Source: an uncultured Eubacteriales bacterium
GTDB taxonomy: Bacteria; Bacillota; Clostridia; Oscillospirales; Acutalibacteraceae
Direction: 5' to 3'
Assembly (NCBI GenBank): GCA_934476085.1
Contig: CAKSNE010000011.1
Span: 1 to 61,095, forward strand
Length of the DNA: 61,095 nt
The notes under the pieces were generated by a model. It was not told the origin of the DNA and made no database searches. It saw only the letters and a list, made by a program, of their open reading frames with translations. Below, piece by piece: positions 25,294 to 33,838 of the stretch. The position numbers and the translations under genes were made by a program. Every line of letters starts with the position of its first letter. Position 1 is the first letter of the stretch.

Positions 25294-26244
25294 ATGATTT
25301 CTTCACCTATTTGTGAACTTTTAGGAATAAAATATCCGATTTTCCAAGGCGGTATGGCTTGGATTGCTGACGGTGCTTTGGCGGCCGCTGTTTCTAATGC
25401 AGGCGGTCTTGGTATTATTACTGCTATGAATGCAGGCGAAGAGCACCTTGTAAATGAAATTAATATAGCAAAAAGCTTAACTGATAAACCTTTTGGTGTA
25501 AACATTATGCTTATGAGCCCGTTTGCTTCCCGTGCTGCTGAAATTGTTGTAGAACAGGGTGTTAAGGTTGTAACAACCGGTGCAGGTAGCCCTAAAAAAT
25601 ATATGCAAATGTGGAAAGATGCCGGAATTAAAGTTATCCCGGTAATCGCTTCTGTTGCAATGGCTAAATCTGCTGTTAGAGCAGGTGCTGATGCAGTTGT
25701 GGCTGAAGGACAAGAATCAGGCGGACATATCGGTGAGCTTACAACAATGGCGTTAGTCCCACAGGTTTGTTCGGCTGTTGATGTTCCTGTTATCGCTGCC
25801 GGCGGTATCGCAGATGGTCGTGGTTTTGCGGCTTCTTTAATGCTTGGTGCTTGTGGCGTTCAAATGGGTACAAGATTTTTATGTGCTGAAGAATGTAATG
25901 TTCATCAAACATACAAAGATATGGTGTTAAAAGCTTCTGATATTTCTACTGTTACAACAGGTAGAAGATTTGCCGGTAACACCTGCCGCTGTATTAAAAA
26001 TCAGTTTGCAAGAGATTTCTTGAAAACTGAATATTTACCTGAAACAACTGCCGATGATGTTGCTGAACTCGGTGTTGGCGCATTAAGAAAAGCTGCTGTT
26101 GAGGGCGATAAATCAGAAGGTTGTTTCTTAGCAGGACAAATTTCAGGTCTTGTTAATGAAATTCAACCGGCTAAAGAAATAATTGAAGAAGTAATTAACG
26201 ATGCTGAAACATTATTAAAAGGAGCAGACAAATGGGTAAAATAG
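25294..26244 (+). CDS. fabK: Enoyl-[acyl-carrier-protein] reductase II (FabK)
   Basis: This is about 316 residues, an FMN-dependent TIM-barrel of the nitronate-monooxygenase-like group. The N-terminus KYPIFQGGMAWIADG, the ESGGHIGELTTM loop and AAGGIADGRGFAASLMLGA (FMN phosphate site) are typical of FabK. It reduces enoyl-ACP in the last elongation step, replacing FabI. ATG 25294 follows GAAAGGA. The reading continues 13 bases into fabD. Confidence 0.94.
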   Translation: MISSPICELLGIKYPIFQGGMAWIADGALAAAVSNAGGLGIITAMNAGEEHLVNEINIAKSLTDKPFGVNIMLMSPFASRAAEIVVEQGVKVVTTGAGSPKKYMQMWKDAGIKVIPVIASVAMAKSAVRAGADAVVAEGQESGGHIGELTTMALVPQVCSAVDVPVIAAGGIADGRGFAASLMLGACGVQMGTRFLCAEECNVHQTYKDMVLKASDISTVTTGRRFAGNTCRCIKNQFARDFLKTEYLPETTADDVAELGVGALRKAAVEGDKSEGCFLAGQISGLVNEIQPAKEIIEEVINDAETLLKGADKWVK

Positions 26245-27143
26245 CATTTATGTTTTCCGGCCAAGGAGCTCAGTTTATTGGAATGGGTAAAGACCTTTAT
26301 GAGAATGTAAACGAAGTAAAAACATTTTTTGATAAAGCTGAAAAGGTTCGTCCGGGAACTTTAGAATTAATGTTTAATGGTAACGATGAAGATTTGAAAA
26401 AGACCGAAAATACTCAGCCTTGTATGTATCTTGCTGATTTAGCTGCGGCTAAAGCTGTTGAGAGTTTTGGTGTAAAGCCTGATGCAGTTGCAGGTTTTTC
26501 ACTTGGCGAAATTTCAGCACTCGCTTATAGCGGTGCTTACTCTGATGTAGACGGTTTTTCACTTGTTTGCAAGCGTGGCGAAGCTATGGCAAAGGCTGCA
26601 AATGCTAATCCTGCATCAATGGCGGCAGTTATCAAACTTCCAAACGAAAAAGTTGAAGAGCTTTGCGATAAAGTAGGCGCTTATCCTGTAAATTATAATT
26701 CTCCTGGACAGTTAGTTGTTTCAGGCAGTAAAGAAGCACTTGATGAATTAGCAGTATTGGTTAAAGCCGAAAAGGGCAGAGTATTGCCGTTAAAGGTTAG
26801 TGGCGGTTTCCATTCTCCGTTTATGGATAGTGCGGCTGAAGAATTCGGCGAAGTTTTAGCTGATTTTGATTTAAAAACACCAAGTCTTACTACTTATTCA
26901 AACTTTACTGCAAAACCTTATGAAACAGAAGTAAAAGAATTGCTCAAAAACCAGATTAACCATTCTGTTAAATGGGAAACTATTGTTAGAGATATGGTTG
27001 AAAACGGTTTTGATACATTTATTGAAACAGGTTGCGGTAGCACATTGAAAAAGTTAGTTGAAAAAATTGCACCTGAAGTTAAAACTTATTCGGTTTCAAC
27101 TACAGAAGAAGCTGAAGCAGTAGCTAAGGAGTTGAAAGCGTAA
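26232..27143 (+). CDS. fabD: Malonyl-CoA:ACP transacylase
   Basis: The 303-residue protein has MFSGQGAQFIGMGKDLY at the N-terminus, the catalytic Ser in GFSLGEISA near 92 and the catalytic His in SGGFHSPFM near 195. It loads malonyl units on ACP. Its start overlaps the fabK end and its stop shares one base with fabG's ATG. Confidence 0.97.
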   Translation: MGKIAFMFSGQGAQFIGMGKDLYENVNEVKTFFDKAEKVRPGTLELMFNGNDEDLKKTENTQPCMYLADLAAAKAVESFGVKPDAVAGFSLGEISALAYSGAYSDVDGFSLVCKRGEAMAKAANANPASMAAVIKLPNEKVEELCDKVGAYPVNYNSPGQLVVSGSKEALDELAVLVKAEKGRVLPLKVSGGFHSPFMDSAAEEFGEVLADFDLKTPSLTTYSNFTAKPYETEVKELLKNQINHSVKWETIVRDMVENGFDTFIETGCGSTLKKLVEKIAPEVKTYSVSTTEEAEAVAKELKA

Positions 27144-27877
27144 TGTTTAAAGAAAAGGTTGCTGTTGTAACAGGCGGGTCACGTGGTATCGGCAAAGCTG
27201 TTAGTTTGAAATTTGCTAAAGGCGGCGCATCAGTTGCTATTATTTATGCAGGCAATGAAGAAGCTGCAAATGATACAGTAAAAGAGATTGAATCATTAGG
27301 TGCAAAAGCTAAGGCTTATAAATGCGATGTTGCTGATTTTGATAATACTGCTGATGTGTTTAAACAAATTGTTGCTGATTTTGGCACAATTGATATTCTT
27401 GTAAACAATGCAGGAATTACAAAAGATAAAATTATGCTTTCAATGAAAGCCGATGATTTTAATAAAGTTGTATCTGCTAACCTTACAGGTGCATTTAATA
27501 CAATAAAACAAGTTTATCCTATTATGATGAGAAAAAAGAGCGGTAAAATTGTTAATATGACTTCTGTTTCAGGTCTTATCGGAAACGCAGGTCAAACAAA
27601 CTATTCATCATCAAAAGCAGGTCTTATAGGTCTTACAAAATCTGTTGCAAAAGAACTTGCAAGCAGAGGCATTTGTTGTAATGCAGTCGCTCCCGGCTTT
27701 GTTTCAACAGATATGACAAGCGCTTTTGAAGGTAATGAAGATATTATAAATTCAATTCCGCTTAAAAGATTTGCTAAACCTGAAGAAGTTGCGGAATTAG
27801 TAGCGTTTTTATCATCAGACAAAGCAAATTATATTACAGGCGAAGTTATCCGCATTGATGGCGGAATAGCAATGTAG
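27143..27877 (+). CDS. fabG: 3-oxoacyl-[ACP] reductase
   Basis: This 244-residue short-chain dehydrogenase has TGGSRGIGKA (NADPH site), NNAGIT, the catalytic Ser in NMTSVSGLIGN and YSSSKAG (Tyr/Lys). It reduces 3-ketoacyl-ACP in fatty-acid elongation. TAATG overlaps with fabD. Confidence 0.96.
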   Translation: MFKEKVAVVTGGSRGIGKAVSLKFAKGGASVAIIYAGNEEAANDTVKEIESLGAKAKAYKCDVADFDNTADVFKQIVADFGTIDILVNNAGITKDKIMLSMKADDFNKVVSANLTGAFNTIKQVYPIMMRKKSGKIVNMTSVSGLIGNAGQTNYSSSKAGLIGLTKSVAKELASRGICCNAVAPGFVSTDMTSAFEGNEDIINSIPLKRFAKPEEVAELVAFLSSDKANYITGEVIRIDGGIAM

Positions 27878-27890
27878 GAGGAAAAGAAAA

Positions 27891-29120
27891 ATGAGTAGAG
27901 TAGTTGTAACAGGTATCGGCGCAGTTACCCCTATCGGCAACAGTGCAGTTGATTTTTGGAATGGTCTCAAAAACGGCAAAAACGGTATTGATAAAATAAC
28001 AAAATTTGATACTGAAGGTTTTAAGGCTCATGTTGCCGCTGAAGTTAAAGATTTTGATCCGCATTTAATTTTTGAAAAAGCATTTATTTCAAAAACTGAC
28101 CTTTATACACAATATGCACTTTATAGTGCAGAAGAAGCTGTAAAAGACAGCGGTATTTTAGGCAATATTGATGAAGATGAATTTGGTGTTTATTATGGTT
28201 CCGGTGTTGGCGGTATCAATACCCTTTGTGAAGAACATGAACACCTTTTAAATAAAGGGCCTAGAAGAGTTAACCCACAGTTTGTTGCAAAAATGATTAT
28301 TAATATTGCAGCAGGTCAAATTGCAATTCGTTATAATGCTCATGGCAGTGCAATGTCAATGTCAACTGCTTGTGCTACCGGTACAACAACAATCGGTGAA
28401 TCTTACAGAGCAATTAAAGACGGATATTTAAAAGCAGCTATTTGTGGCGGTTCTGAAGCTGCTATTACTCCTGTAACAGTAGCAGGTTTCTCAAACTGTA
28501 TGGCTCTTACAACTTCAGAAGACAAAGATGCTGCTTCATTACCTTTTGATAAACGCAGAGGCGGATTTGTAATCGGTGAAGGTGCTGCAACTCTTATTCT
28601 TGAAGATTATGACAACGCTGTTAAGCGTGGTGCTCATATTTATGCAGAAGTAGTTGGTTACGGTGCAACTTGCGATGCTCATCATATTACTGCTCCAAAC
28701 CCTGAAGCTGAATATGTTGCAAAAGCTATTGAAATGGCTTTAAAAGGTCTTGATGTTAAAGCAGAAGAATTGTATATCAATGCTCACGGTACAGGTACTG
28801 CACTTAACGACGCTACCGAAACAACTGCTTTTAAAAAGGTTTATAAAGAAGATGCTTATAAACTTGCAATTAGTTCAACAAAATCTATGACAGGTCATAT
28901 GCTCGGTGCAGCAGGTGCTGCGGAAGCAATTGCTTGTATTAAAGCATTGGAAGAGGGTATTATTCCTCCGACAATTAATTTGAATGAACCTGATGAAGCT
29001 CTTGATTTGAATTACACACCAAATAAAGCTGAAAAAAGAGATGTTAAATATGCAATTTCAACATCACTCGGCTTTGGCGGTCATAATTCTTGTATTGCTT
29101 TTAAAAAGTTTGAGGACTAA
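27891..29120 (+). CDS. fabF: 3-oxoacyl-[ACP] synthase II
   Basis: The 409-residue condensing enzyme has the catalytic triad Cys (STACATGTT, near 163), His (NAHGTGTALND, near 302) and His (MTGHMLGAAG, near 338), and GFGGHN at the C-terminus. It elongates acyl-ACP with malonyl-ACP. AGGAGG lies upstream. No fabH-type initiation enzyme is in this cluster. Confidence 0.97.
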   Translation: MSRVVVTGIGAVTPIGNSAVDFWNGLKNGKNGIDKITKFDTEGFKAHVAAEVKDFDPHLIFEKAFISKTDLYTQYALYSAEEAVKDSGILGNIDEDEFGVYYGSGVGGINTLCEEHEHLLNKGPRRVNPQFVAKMIINIAAGQIAIRYNAHGSAMSMSTACATGTTTIGESYRAIKDGYLKAAICGGSEAAITPVTVAGFSNCMALTTSEDKDAASLPFDKRRGGFVIGEGAATLILEDYDNAVKRGAHIYAEVVGYGATCDAHHITAPNPEAEYVAKAIEMALKGLDVKAEELYINAHGTGTALNDATETTAFKKVYKEDAYKLAISSTKSMTGHMLGAAGAAEAIACIKALEEGIIPPTINLNEPDEALDLNYTPNKAEKRDVKYAISTSLGFGGHNSCIAFKKFED

Positions 29121-29123
29121 CTT

Positions 29124-29558
29124 ATGAAAAAGGAAGAATTAATGAGCATTTTGCCACACCGCAATCAAATGCTTTTATTAGATGAGGCAGTAGCCGAAAA
29201 CGGTGTTGCAAAAGGTAAAAAAACTATTACGGGAGATGAATTCTTTTTAGATGGTCATTTCCCGGGAAATCCTATTGTTCCCGGCGTAATTTTATGCGAA
29301 ATTTTAGCACAGTCCGCTTGTGTTTTATTAATTGATGAAGCACAAGGTAAAAAGGTTTCAACTCTTTTTACGGGACTTGATAAAGTTAAGTTTAAAAATC
29401 CGGTTAAACCGGGTGATACCTTTGAAACCGAAGTTTCAATAACAAAATCAAAAGGCGTTTTTTATTGGGCAAGCGGTAAAGGTTATGTTGACGGTAAATT
29501 ATGCGTCAGTGCAGAATTTTCATTTGCCGTTATACCTGAAAAGGAAAAGGGAGAATAA
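29124..29558 (+). CDS. fabZ: 3-hydroxyacyl-[ACP] dehydratase
   Basis: This 144-residue hot-dog protein has the catalytic motif DGHFPGNPIVPGVILCE near residue 45-60 and the N-terminal ILPHRNQMLLLDE. It dehydrates 3-hydroxyacyl-ACP. It lies three bases after fabF. Confidence 0.96.
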   Translation: MKKEELMSILPHRNQMLLLDEAVAENGVAKGKKTITGDEFFLDGHFPGNPIVPGVILCEILAQSACVLLIDEAQGKKVSTLFTGLDKVKFKNPVKPGDTFETEVSITKSKGVFYWASGKGYVDGKLCVSAEFSFAVIPEKEKGE

Positions 29559-29560
29559 TA

Positions 29561-30400
29561 ATGTTTGATTTTTTAAAGAAAAAGGACAGCGGCGTTAAAG
29601 AGTTGCTTAAAAATACTGCTCCGAACCCTGTTACTTGCGGTGCTTGTAAAACCGAAACAGATAGAGCAGAACTTATTAAAAATTATTATATTTGCCCACA
29701 TTGCGGCAGATATATGAGAATTATTCCCAGAGATAGAATTAGACTTATTGCTGATAAACATTCGTTTGTTGAAATGGATAGCGAACTTACAAGTAAAGAT
29801 TTTTTCAATTTTCCATCTTATTCTGAAAAACTTGTAAAAGCAAAGAAAAACACAGGCGAAAAAGAAGCTGTTTTAACAGGTACCGTTTTGATTAGCGGTA
29901 TCAAATGTGCCGTTTTTGTTATGGATGCTCGTTTTATTATGGCTAGTATGGGTTCAGTTGTAGGTGAAAAAATCACAAGATTATTTGAGTATGCAACTGA
30001 AAATAATCTTCCTGTAATCGGATTTACTGCTTCGGGCGGTGCCAGAATGCAAGAGGGTATTGTATCATTAATGCAAATGGCTAAAACCAGCGGTGCAGTT
30101 AAAAGACATGCTAATTCCGGAAATCTTTATATTACTGTTCTAACCGATCCAACAACAGGCGGTGTAACTGCTTCTTTTGCAATGCAGGGCGATATTATTT
30201 TAGCAGAACCTAAAGCATTAATCGGTTTCGCAGGCAGAAGAGTTGTAGAGCAAACTACAAAATCACAATTACCTGATAACTTCCAAAGTGCTGAATTTTT
30301 GCTTGAACATGGCTTTGTTGACAGCATTGTTGATAGAAAAAATCTAAAAAAAGTGCTTACTAATTTAATAAAAATGCATGATAAGGGAGGTAATAAATAA
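29561..30400 (+). CDS. accD: Acetyl-CoA carboxylase carboxyltransferase subunit beta
   Basis: The 279-residue protein has an N-terminal zinc ribbon, CGACKTE with CPHCGRYM (about 25-48), followed by the crotonase-like carboxyltransferase fold (TASGGARMQEG, PTTGGVTASFAM). It pairs with AccA to make malonyl-CoA. Its stop overlaps accA's ATG by one base. Confidence 0.96.
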   Translation: MFDFLKKKDSGVKELLKNTAPNPVTCGACKTETDRAELIKNYYICPHCGRYMRIIPRDRIRLIADKHSFVEMDSELTSKDFFNFPSYSEKLVKAKKNTGEKEAVLTGTVLISGIKCAVFVMDARFIMASMGSVVGEKITRLFEYATENNLPVIGFTASGGARMQEGIVSLMQMAKTSGAVKRHANSGNLYITVLTDPTTGGVTASFAMQGDIILAEPKALIGFAGRRVVEQTTKSQLPDNFQSAEFLLEHGFVDSIVDRKNLKKVLTNLIKMHDKGGNK

Positions 30401-31185
30401 TGACTCCTTATGATAAATTAAAACTTGCTCGCCAAAATGGCAGACCTACCGGTCGAGATTATGTTGAAGGTATTTTTACTGACAGAATAGAACTTCACGG
30501 CGACAGAAGATTTGGCGAAGATTCTGCTATTTGTGCAGGTGTTGGATATTTAAAAGACCAACCTGTTACTTTTATTGCAATTGATAAAGGTAAAGATATC
30601 ACTTCCAGAATGGCTAATAACTTTGGTTGTCCAAAGCCTGAGGGTTACAGAAAAGCTTTAAGACTTATGAAACAAGCTGAAAAGTTTCATAGACCTGTTA
30701 TCTGTTTTGTTGATACATTAGGTGCTTATTGCGGCGCTGAAGCTGAAGAGCGTGGTCAAGGTCTTGCAATTGCTGAAAATATTATGGAAATGATGGGACT
30801 TGAAACTCCTATTATAACTGTTGTTATCGGCGAAGGCGGTAGCGGTGGTGCGTTGGCACTTGCTGCTGCTAATAAAGTTTATATGCTTGAAAATGCAGTT
30901 TACTCGGTAATTTCTCCTGAAGGTTGTGCTAGTATCCTTTGGAAAGATTCAAAAAGGGTAGAAGACGCTGCTGATTGCTTGCATATTACAGCTGAAGATA
31001 TGAAAGAATTGCAGGTTGCTGAAGATATTTTTAAAGAAAACTTTAACGATTTCAAAAAAATGTGCAACACTATGAAAGATTCTATTTATAATGATGTTAC
31101 TGAGTTAATGGAAAAATCTATTAGTGATGTTACAACAGAAAGATACGAAAAATTCAGGAAAATAGGATTTTTTGAAGAAATGTAA
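30400..31185 (+). CDS. accA: Acetyl-CoA carboxylase carboxyltransferase subunit alpha
   Basis: The 261-residue protein has ELHGDRRFGED, FVDTLGAYCGAEAEERGQ, GEGGSGGALA and SPEGCASILW, all typical of AccA. It is shorter than the E. coli enzyme because the N-terminal helical extension is reduced. It is the last gene of the operon. Biotin carrier (accB) and biotin carboxylase (accC) are not in the cluster. Confidence 0.96.
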   Translation: MTPYDKLKLARQNGRPTGRDYVEGIFTDRIELHGDRRFGEDSAICAGVGYLKDQPVTFIAIDKGKDITSRMANNFGCPKPEGYRKALRLMKQAEKFHRPVICFVDTLGAYCGAEAEERGQGLAIAENIMEMMGLETPIITVVIGEGGSGGALALAAANKVYMLENAVYSVISPEGCASILWKDSKRVEDAADCLHITAEDMKELQVAEDIFKENFNDFKKMCNTMKDSIYNDVTELMEKSISDVTTERYEKFRKIGFFEEM

Positions 31186-31192
31186 TTAAAAT

Positions 31193-31225
31193 AAAATCTC
31201 GGTGCTTTTTAGTACCGAGATTTTT
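31193..31225 (+). terminator. Terminator of the fatty-acid operon
   Basis: An 11-bp stem (31193-31203 with 31213-31223) is followed by T5. Confidence 0.8.
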
Positions 31226-31233
31226 AAGTGCAT

Positions 31234-31262
31234 AAAAAACCGCTTGCTTATTTTGCAAGCGG
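31234..31262 (-). terminator. Terminator of the amino-acid ABC operon
   Basis: On the minus strand the stem CCGCTTGC/GCAAGCGG is followed by TTTTTT, just past the ATPase gene. Confidence 0.8.
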
Positions 31263-31270
31263 TTAAATTT

Positions 31271-32065
31271 TTATAATACTTTTGATAAAAATTCTTTAAG
31301 TCTTGGATTTTGTGGATTTTCAAAAAAGTCTTTTGGATTATTTTCTTCCAAAATTCTGCCGTCGTCCATAAATACAACTCTTGTTCCGACTTCTTTGGCA
31401 AATCCCATTTCGTGAGTAACAACTACCATTGTCATTCCTTGTTCAGCGAGTTCTGTCATAAGATCCAAAACTTCGCCAACCATTTCAGGATCAAGCGCAC
31501 TTGTTGGCTCATCAAATAAAATAACATCAGGATTCATAGCGAGCGAGCGGACAATCGCAACACGCTGTTTTTGACCGCCTGAAAGCATAGAAGGGTAGGA
31601 GTTTGCTTTGTCTTGAAGTCCGATTTTCTCAAGTAACTTCATAGCATTTTCTTTGGCTTCTTCTTTAATTTGCTTAACTGTCTTGATAGGTTCATCTATC
31701 TTTTTACCAAGCATTTTTTTGCGTTTTAATGATCTTCTTTTCTTTTTCTCAACATAAACAGGGGCAAGCATTATATTCTGCAAAACAGTTTTGTTGTTAA
31801 AAAGATTAAAGTGCTGAAAAACCATACCCATTTTCTGACGGTGTAAATTAATATTTACTGACATATCAGCAATATCAACGCCGTTGAAAATAATGCTACC
31901 GGAAGTAGGATCTTCCATACAGTTAAGACAACGCAAAAATGTTGATTTACCTGAGCCGGATGGACCAATAACAACAACCTTTTCGCCTTTTTCAATTGTT
32001 ATATTAATATCTTTCAAAACATGGAGTTTTCCGAAACTTTTATTAAGATTAACGACCTCTATCAC
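31271..32065 (-). CDS. Polar amino-acid ABC transporter ATP-binding protein with basic insertion
   Basis: The 264-residue GlnQ-type ATPase has Walker A GPSGSGKST (near 35), signature LSGGQKQRVAI, Walker B VILFDEPTSALDP and the H-loop VVTHEMG. After VYVE in the helical domain (about residues 107-140) there is an extra basic stretch (KKKRRSLKRKKMLGKK and following) of roughly 25-30 residues that typical GlnQ proteins lack. The start is GTG, overlapping the permease gene by 17 bases. It powers uptake by the adjacent permease and binding protein. Confidence 0.94.
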   Translation of the reverse strand: MIEVVNLNKSFGKLHVLKDINITIEKGEKVVVIGPSGSGKSTFLRCLNCMEDPTSGSIIFNGVDIADMSVNINLHRQKMGMVFQHFNLFNNKTVLQNIMLAPVYVEKKKRRSLKRKKMLGKKIDEPIKTVKQIKEEAKENAMKLLEKIGLQDKANSYPSMLSGGQKQRVAIVRSLAMNPDVILFDEPTSALDPEMVGEVLDLMTELAEQGMTMVVVTHEMGFAKEVGTRVVFMDDGRILEENNPKDFFENPQNPRLKEFLSKVL

Positions 32066-32759
32066 TTCTTCTCAAACTCCTTTCCATTAATTTAACAATC
32101 AATGCTATTAACATTACAAGAATGATATAAATAATTGCCATAATTGAGTAAGGCACAATATAGTCATAAGAGTTACTACCAATGTAGTTAAATGCAACGA
32201 ATAAATCAGTAGCACCAACAAAACTTACAACCGAAGTATCTTTAATAAGTGCAATAAATTCATTGCCTATTGTAGGTAAAATGTTCTTAATAGCCTGTGG
32301 AATGACGATTTTAAGCATCGTTGTTGAATAACTTAAACCTACCGAGCGACCGCCTTCCATTTGACCCGGATCAACTGAACAGATACCGCCACGCATAATC
32401 TCTGAAACGTAAGCCGCACTGTTAAGGCCGAATATTACAATACAAACATTAACCGAGGTAACATGAGCACCGAATAACGGAAGAATTACAAAGTAGCCAA
32501 CAAGAAGTTGAACAACAACTGGAGTACCTCTAAAAAGTCCAACATAGAATGAGCAAATACCATTTAAAACCTTAGGTAAAGTTTTATATTTAGGTAAAAC
32601 TCTGATAGTAGCAATAACAGTACCGATTAAAATGCCGATTAACAAGCCTAAAATAGCTATTTTAAGTGTGTTTTGAAGTCCTTCAAGAACTTTTGAATAT
32701 CCATTATTATTAATGAATATATCCCAAAACTTTTCTAATTTTACATCAATTTTTCCCAT
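32049..32759 (-). CDS. Polar amino-acid ABC transporter permease
   Basis: The 236-residue HisM/GlnP-type permease has about five membrane segments and the EAA-like loop GQMEGGRSVGLSYSTTMLKI near 150. It opens with a short cytosolic leader (KIDVKLEKFWDIFINN). The domain forms a homodimer around the ATPase. A hairpin separates it from the upstream binding-protein gene. Confidence 0.93.
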   Translation of the reverse strand: MGKIDVKLEKFWDIFINNNGYSKVLEGLQNTLKIAILGLLIGILIGTVIATIRVLPKYKTLPKVLNGICSFYVGLFRGTPVVVQLLVGYFVILPLFGAHVTSVNVCIVIFGLNSAAYVSEIMRGGICSVDPGQMEGGRSVGLSYSTTMLKIVIPQAIKNILPTIGNEFIALIKDTSVVSFVGATDLFVAFNYIGSNSYDYIVPYSIMAIIYIILVMLIALIVKLMERSLRRSDRGR

Positions 32760-32785
32760 ATTAAATATCCTTATATTATAATAAT

Positions 32786-32807
32786 AGCCCCATCTTTCGA
32801 TGGGGTT
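32786..32807 (-). repeat. Hairpin between binding-protein and permease genes
   Basis: Stem CCCCATC/GATGGGG with a four-base loop lies in the transcript without a continuous T-run. Such hairpins commonly protect the binding-protein mRNA and keep its expression above that of the permease. Confidence 0.55.
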
Positions 32808-32831
32808 TTATTAATAATTAAATTTTTAAGT

Positions 32832-33722
32832 TTAGTTCATTTCATTTAAAGCAGTTGAAATGCTGTTTGCAGGAGCTTCATCAAGAACAACATAATTAAT
32901 GTTTCCGTTAATCATATCTTGCATAGCAAGCGAACCGCTATCATAACCTACACATTCAACTTTGAAACCGTCAAAGCCCCATGATTTGTCGCCAGTGAGA
33001 TAATACTGACCGGTTGTGCCGTTTTGAACACCGATTTTTGTTGTTTTGTCAAAACCATTAAGAATTTTTTCTACATCTTCTTTAGTTTTGCAGTTATCAA
33101 AAGTTGTGTCATCGCCTTTAACAACGATTTTTTGTGAAGCATTGTAGTAAGAATCTGAGAAAGTTACAAACTCTTGTCTTTCTTCGTTTACAGTAAGACC
33201 TGCCATTGCAATGTCACATTTATGCTGACCAACGCTTGTACAAACTGATTCAAATTTCATATTGTTGATAACTAATTCTTTGCCGAGTTTGTCAGCTAAA
33301 AGTTTAGCAATTTCCATATCAATACCAAGGTATTTATCGCCTTTTGTATATTCAAATGGCTCAAAAGCAGCATTTGTAGCAACTACTAATTGGTCTTTTG
33401 AAGAATCTTCTTTTGCTGATTCAACTTCAACAGGAGTGCCATCACCAAAGAAGTGGTCACAAATTTCATCAAATTTACCGTTTCCTTTGATTTCTTTAAT
33501 GAAATCGTTAACTTGTTTTAAAAGTTCAGGTTTGTCTTTGTCAACACCAAAAGCATATTCTTCATCAGTTAATTTGATGTCGATAACTTTAACTGCTACA
33601 GTGTCTTTAGAATTGTCTTTTGCATCGTCTTTAGTTTCTTTTTTGTCGCCGCATGAAGCGAATACTGTTGCCATCATAGCTACTGCCATAACAGCACACA
33701 TAATTTTAATAAACTTTTTCAT
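32832..33722 (-). CDS. Amino-acid ABC substrate-binding lipoprotein, apparently circularly permuted
   Basis: The 296-residue protein has a signal peptide with a lipobox-like FASC (Cys 24) and an acidic linker. Residues about 44-97 (VKVIDIKLTDEEYAFGVDK to FFGDGTP) match what normally ends a GlnH-type protein: the last strand, the PELLKQVNDFIKEIK helix and the FDEICDHFFGDGTP tail. The normal N-terminal start (LVVATNAAFEPFEY) comes only at residue 112. The protein then runs through GIDMEIAKLLADKLGK, CDIAMAGLT and GVQNGTTGQYY to YVVLDEAPANSISTALNEMN and stops where that tail would be expected. It should still fold as a two-lobe binding protein. It is first in an operon with permease and ATPase; ligand is probably a polar amino acid. 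Confidence 0.85.
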   Translation of the reverse strand: MKKFIKIMCAVMAVAMMATVFASCGDKKETKDDAKDNSKDTVAVKVIDIKLTDEEYAFGVDKDKPELLKQVNDFIKEIKGNGKFDEICDHFFGDGTPVEVESAKEDSSKDQLVVATNAAFEPFEYTKGDKYLGIDMEIAKLLADKLGKELVINNMKFESVCTSVGQHKCDIAMAGLTVNEERQEFVTFSDSYYNASQKIVVKGDDTTFDNCKTKEDVEKILNGFDKTTKIGVQNGTTGQYYLTGDKSWGFDGFKVECVGYDSGSLAMQDMINGNINYVVLDEAPANSISTALNEMN

Positions 33723-33838
33723 GAAAATTATCTCCTTTTGTTTTCTAAAATTAAATAAAAATTTATTAACGGGTATTATTATACACCTTTATTAGAATAA
33801 ATGCAAGTATTTTTGCATATTTTATGAATAATTATAAA

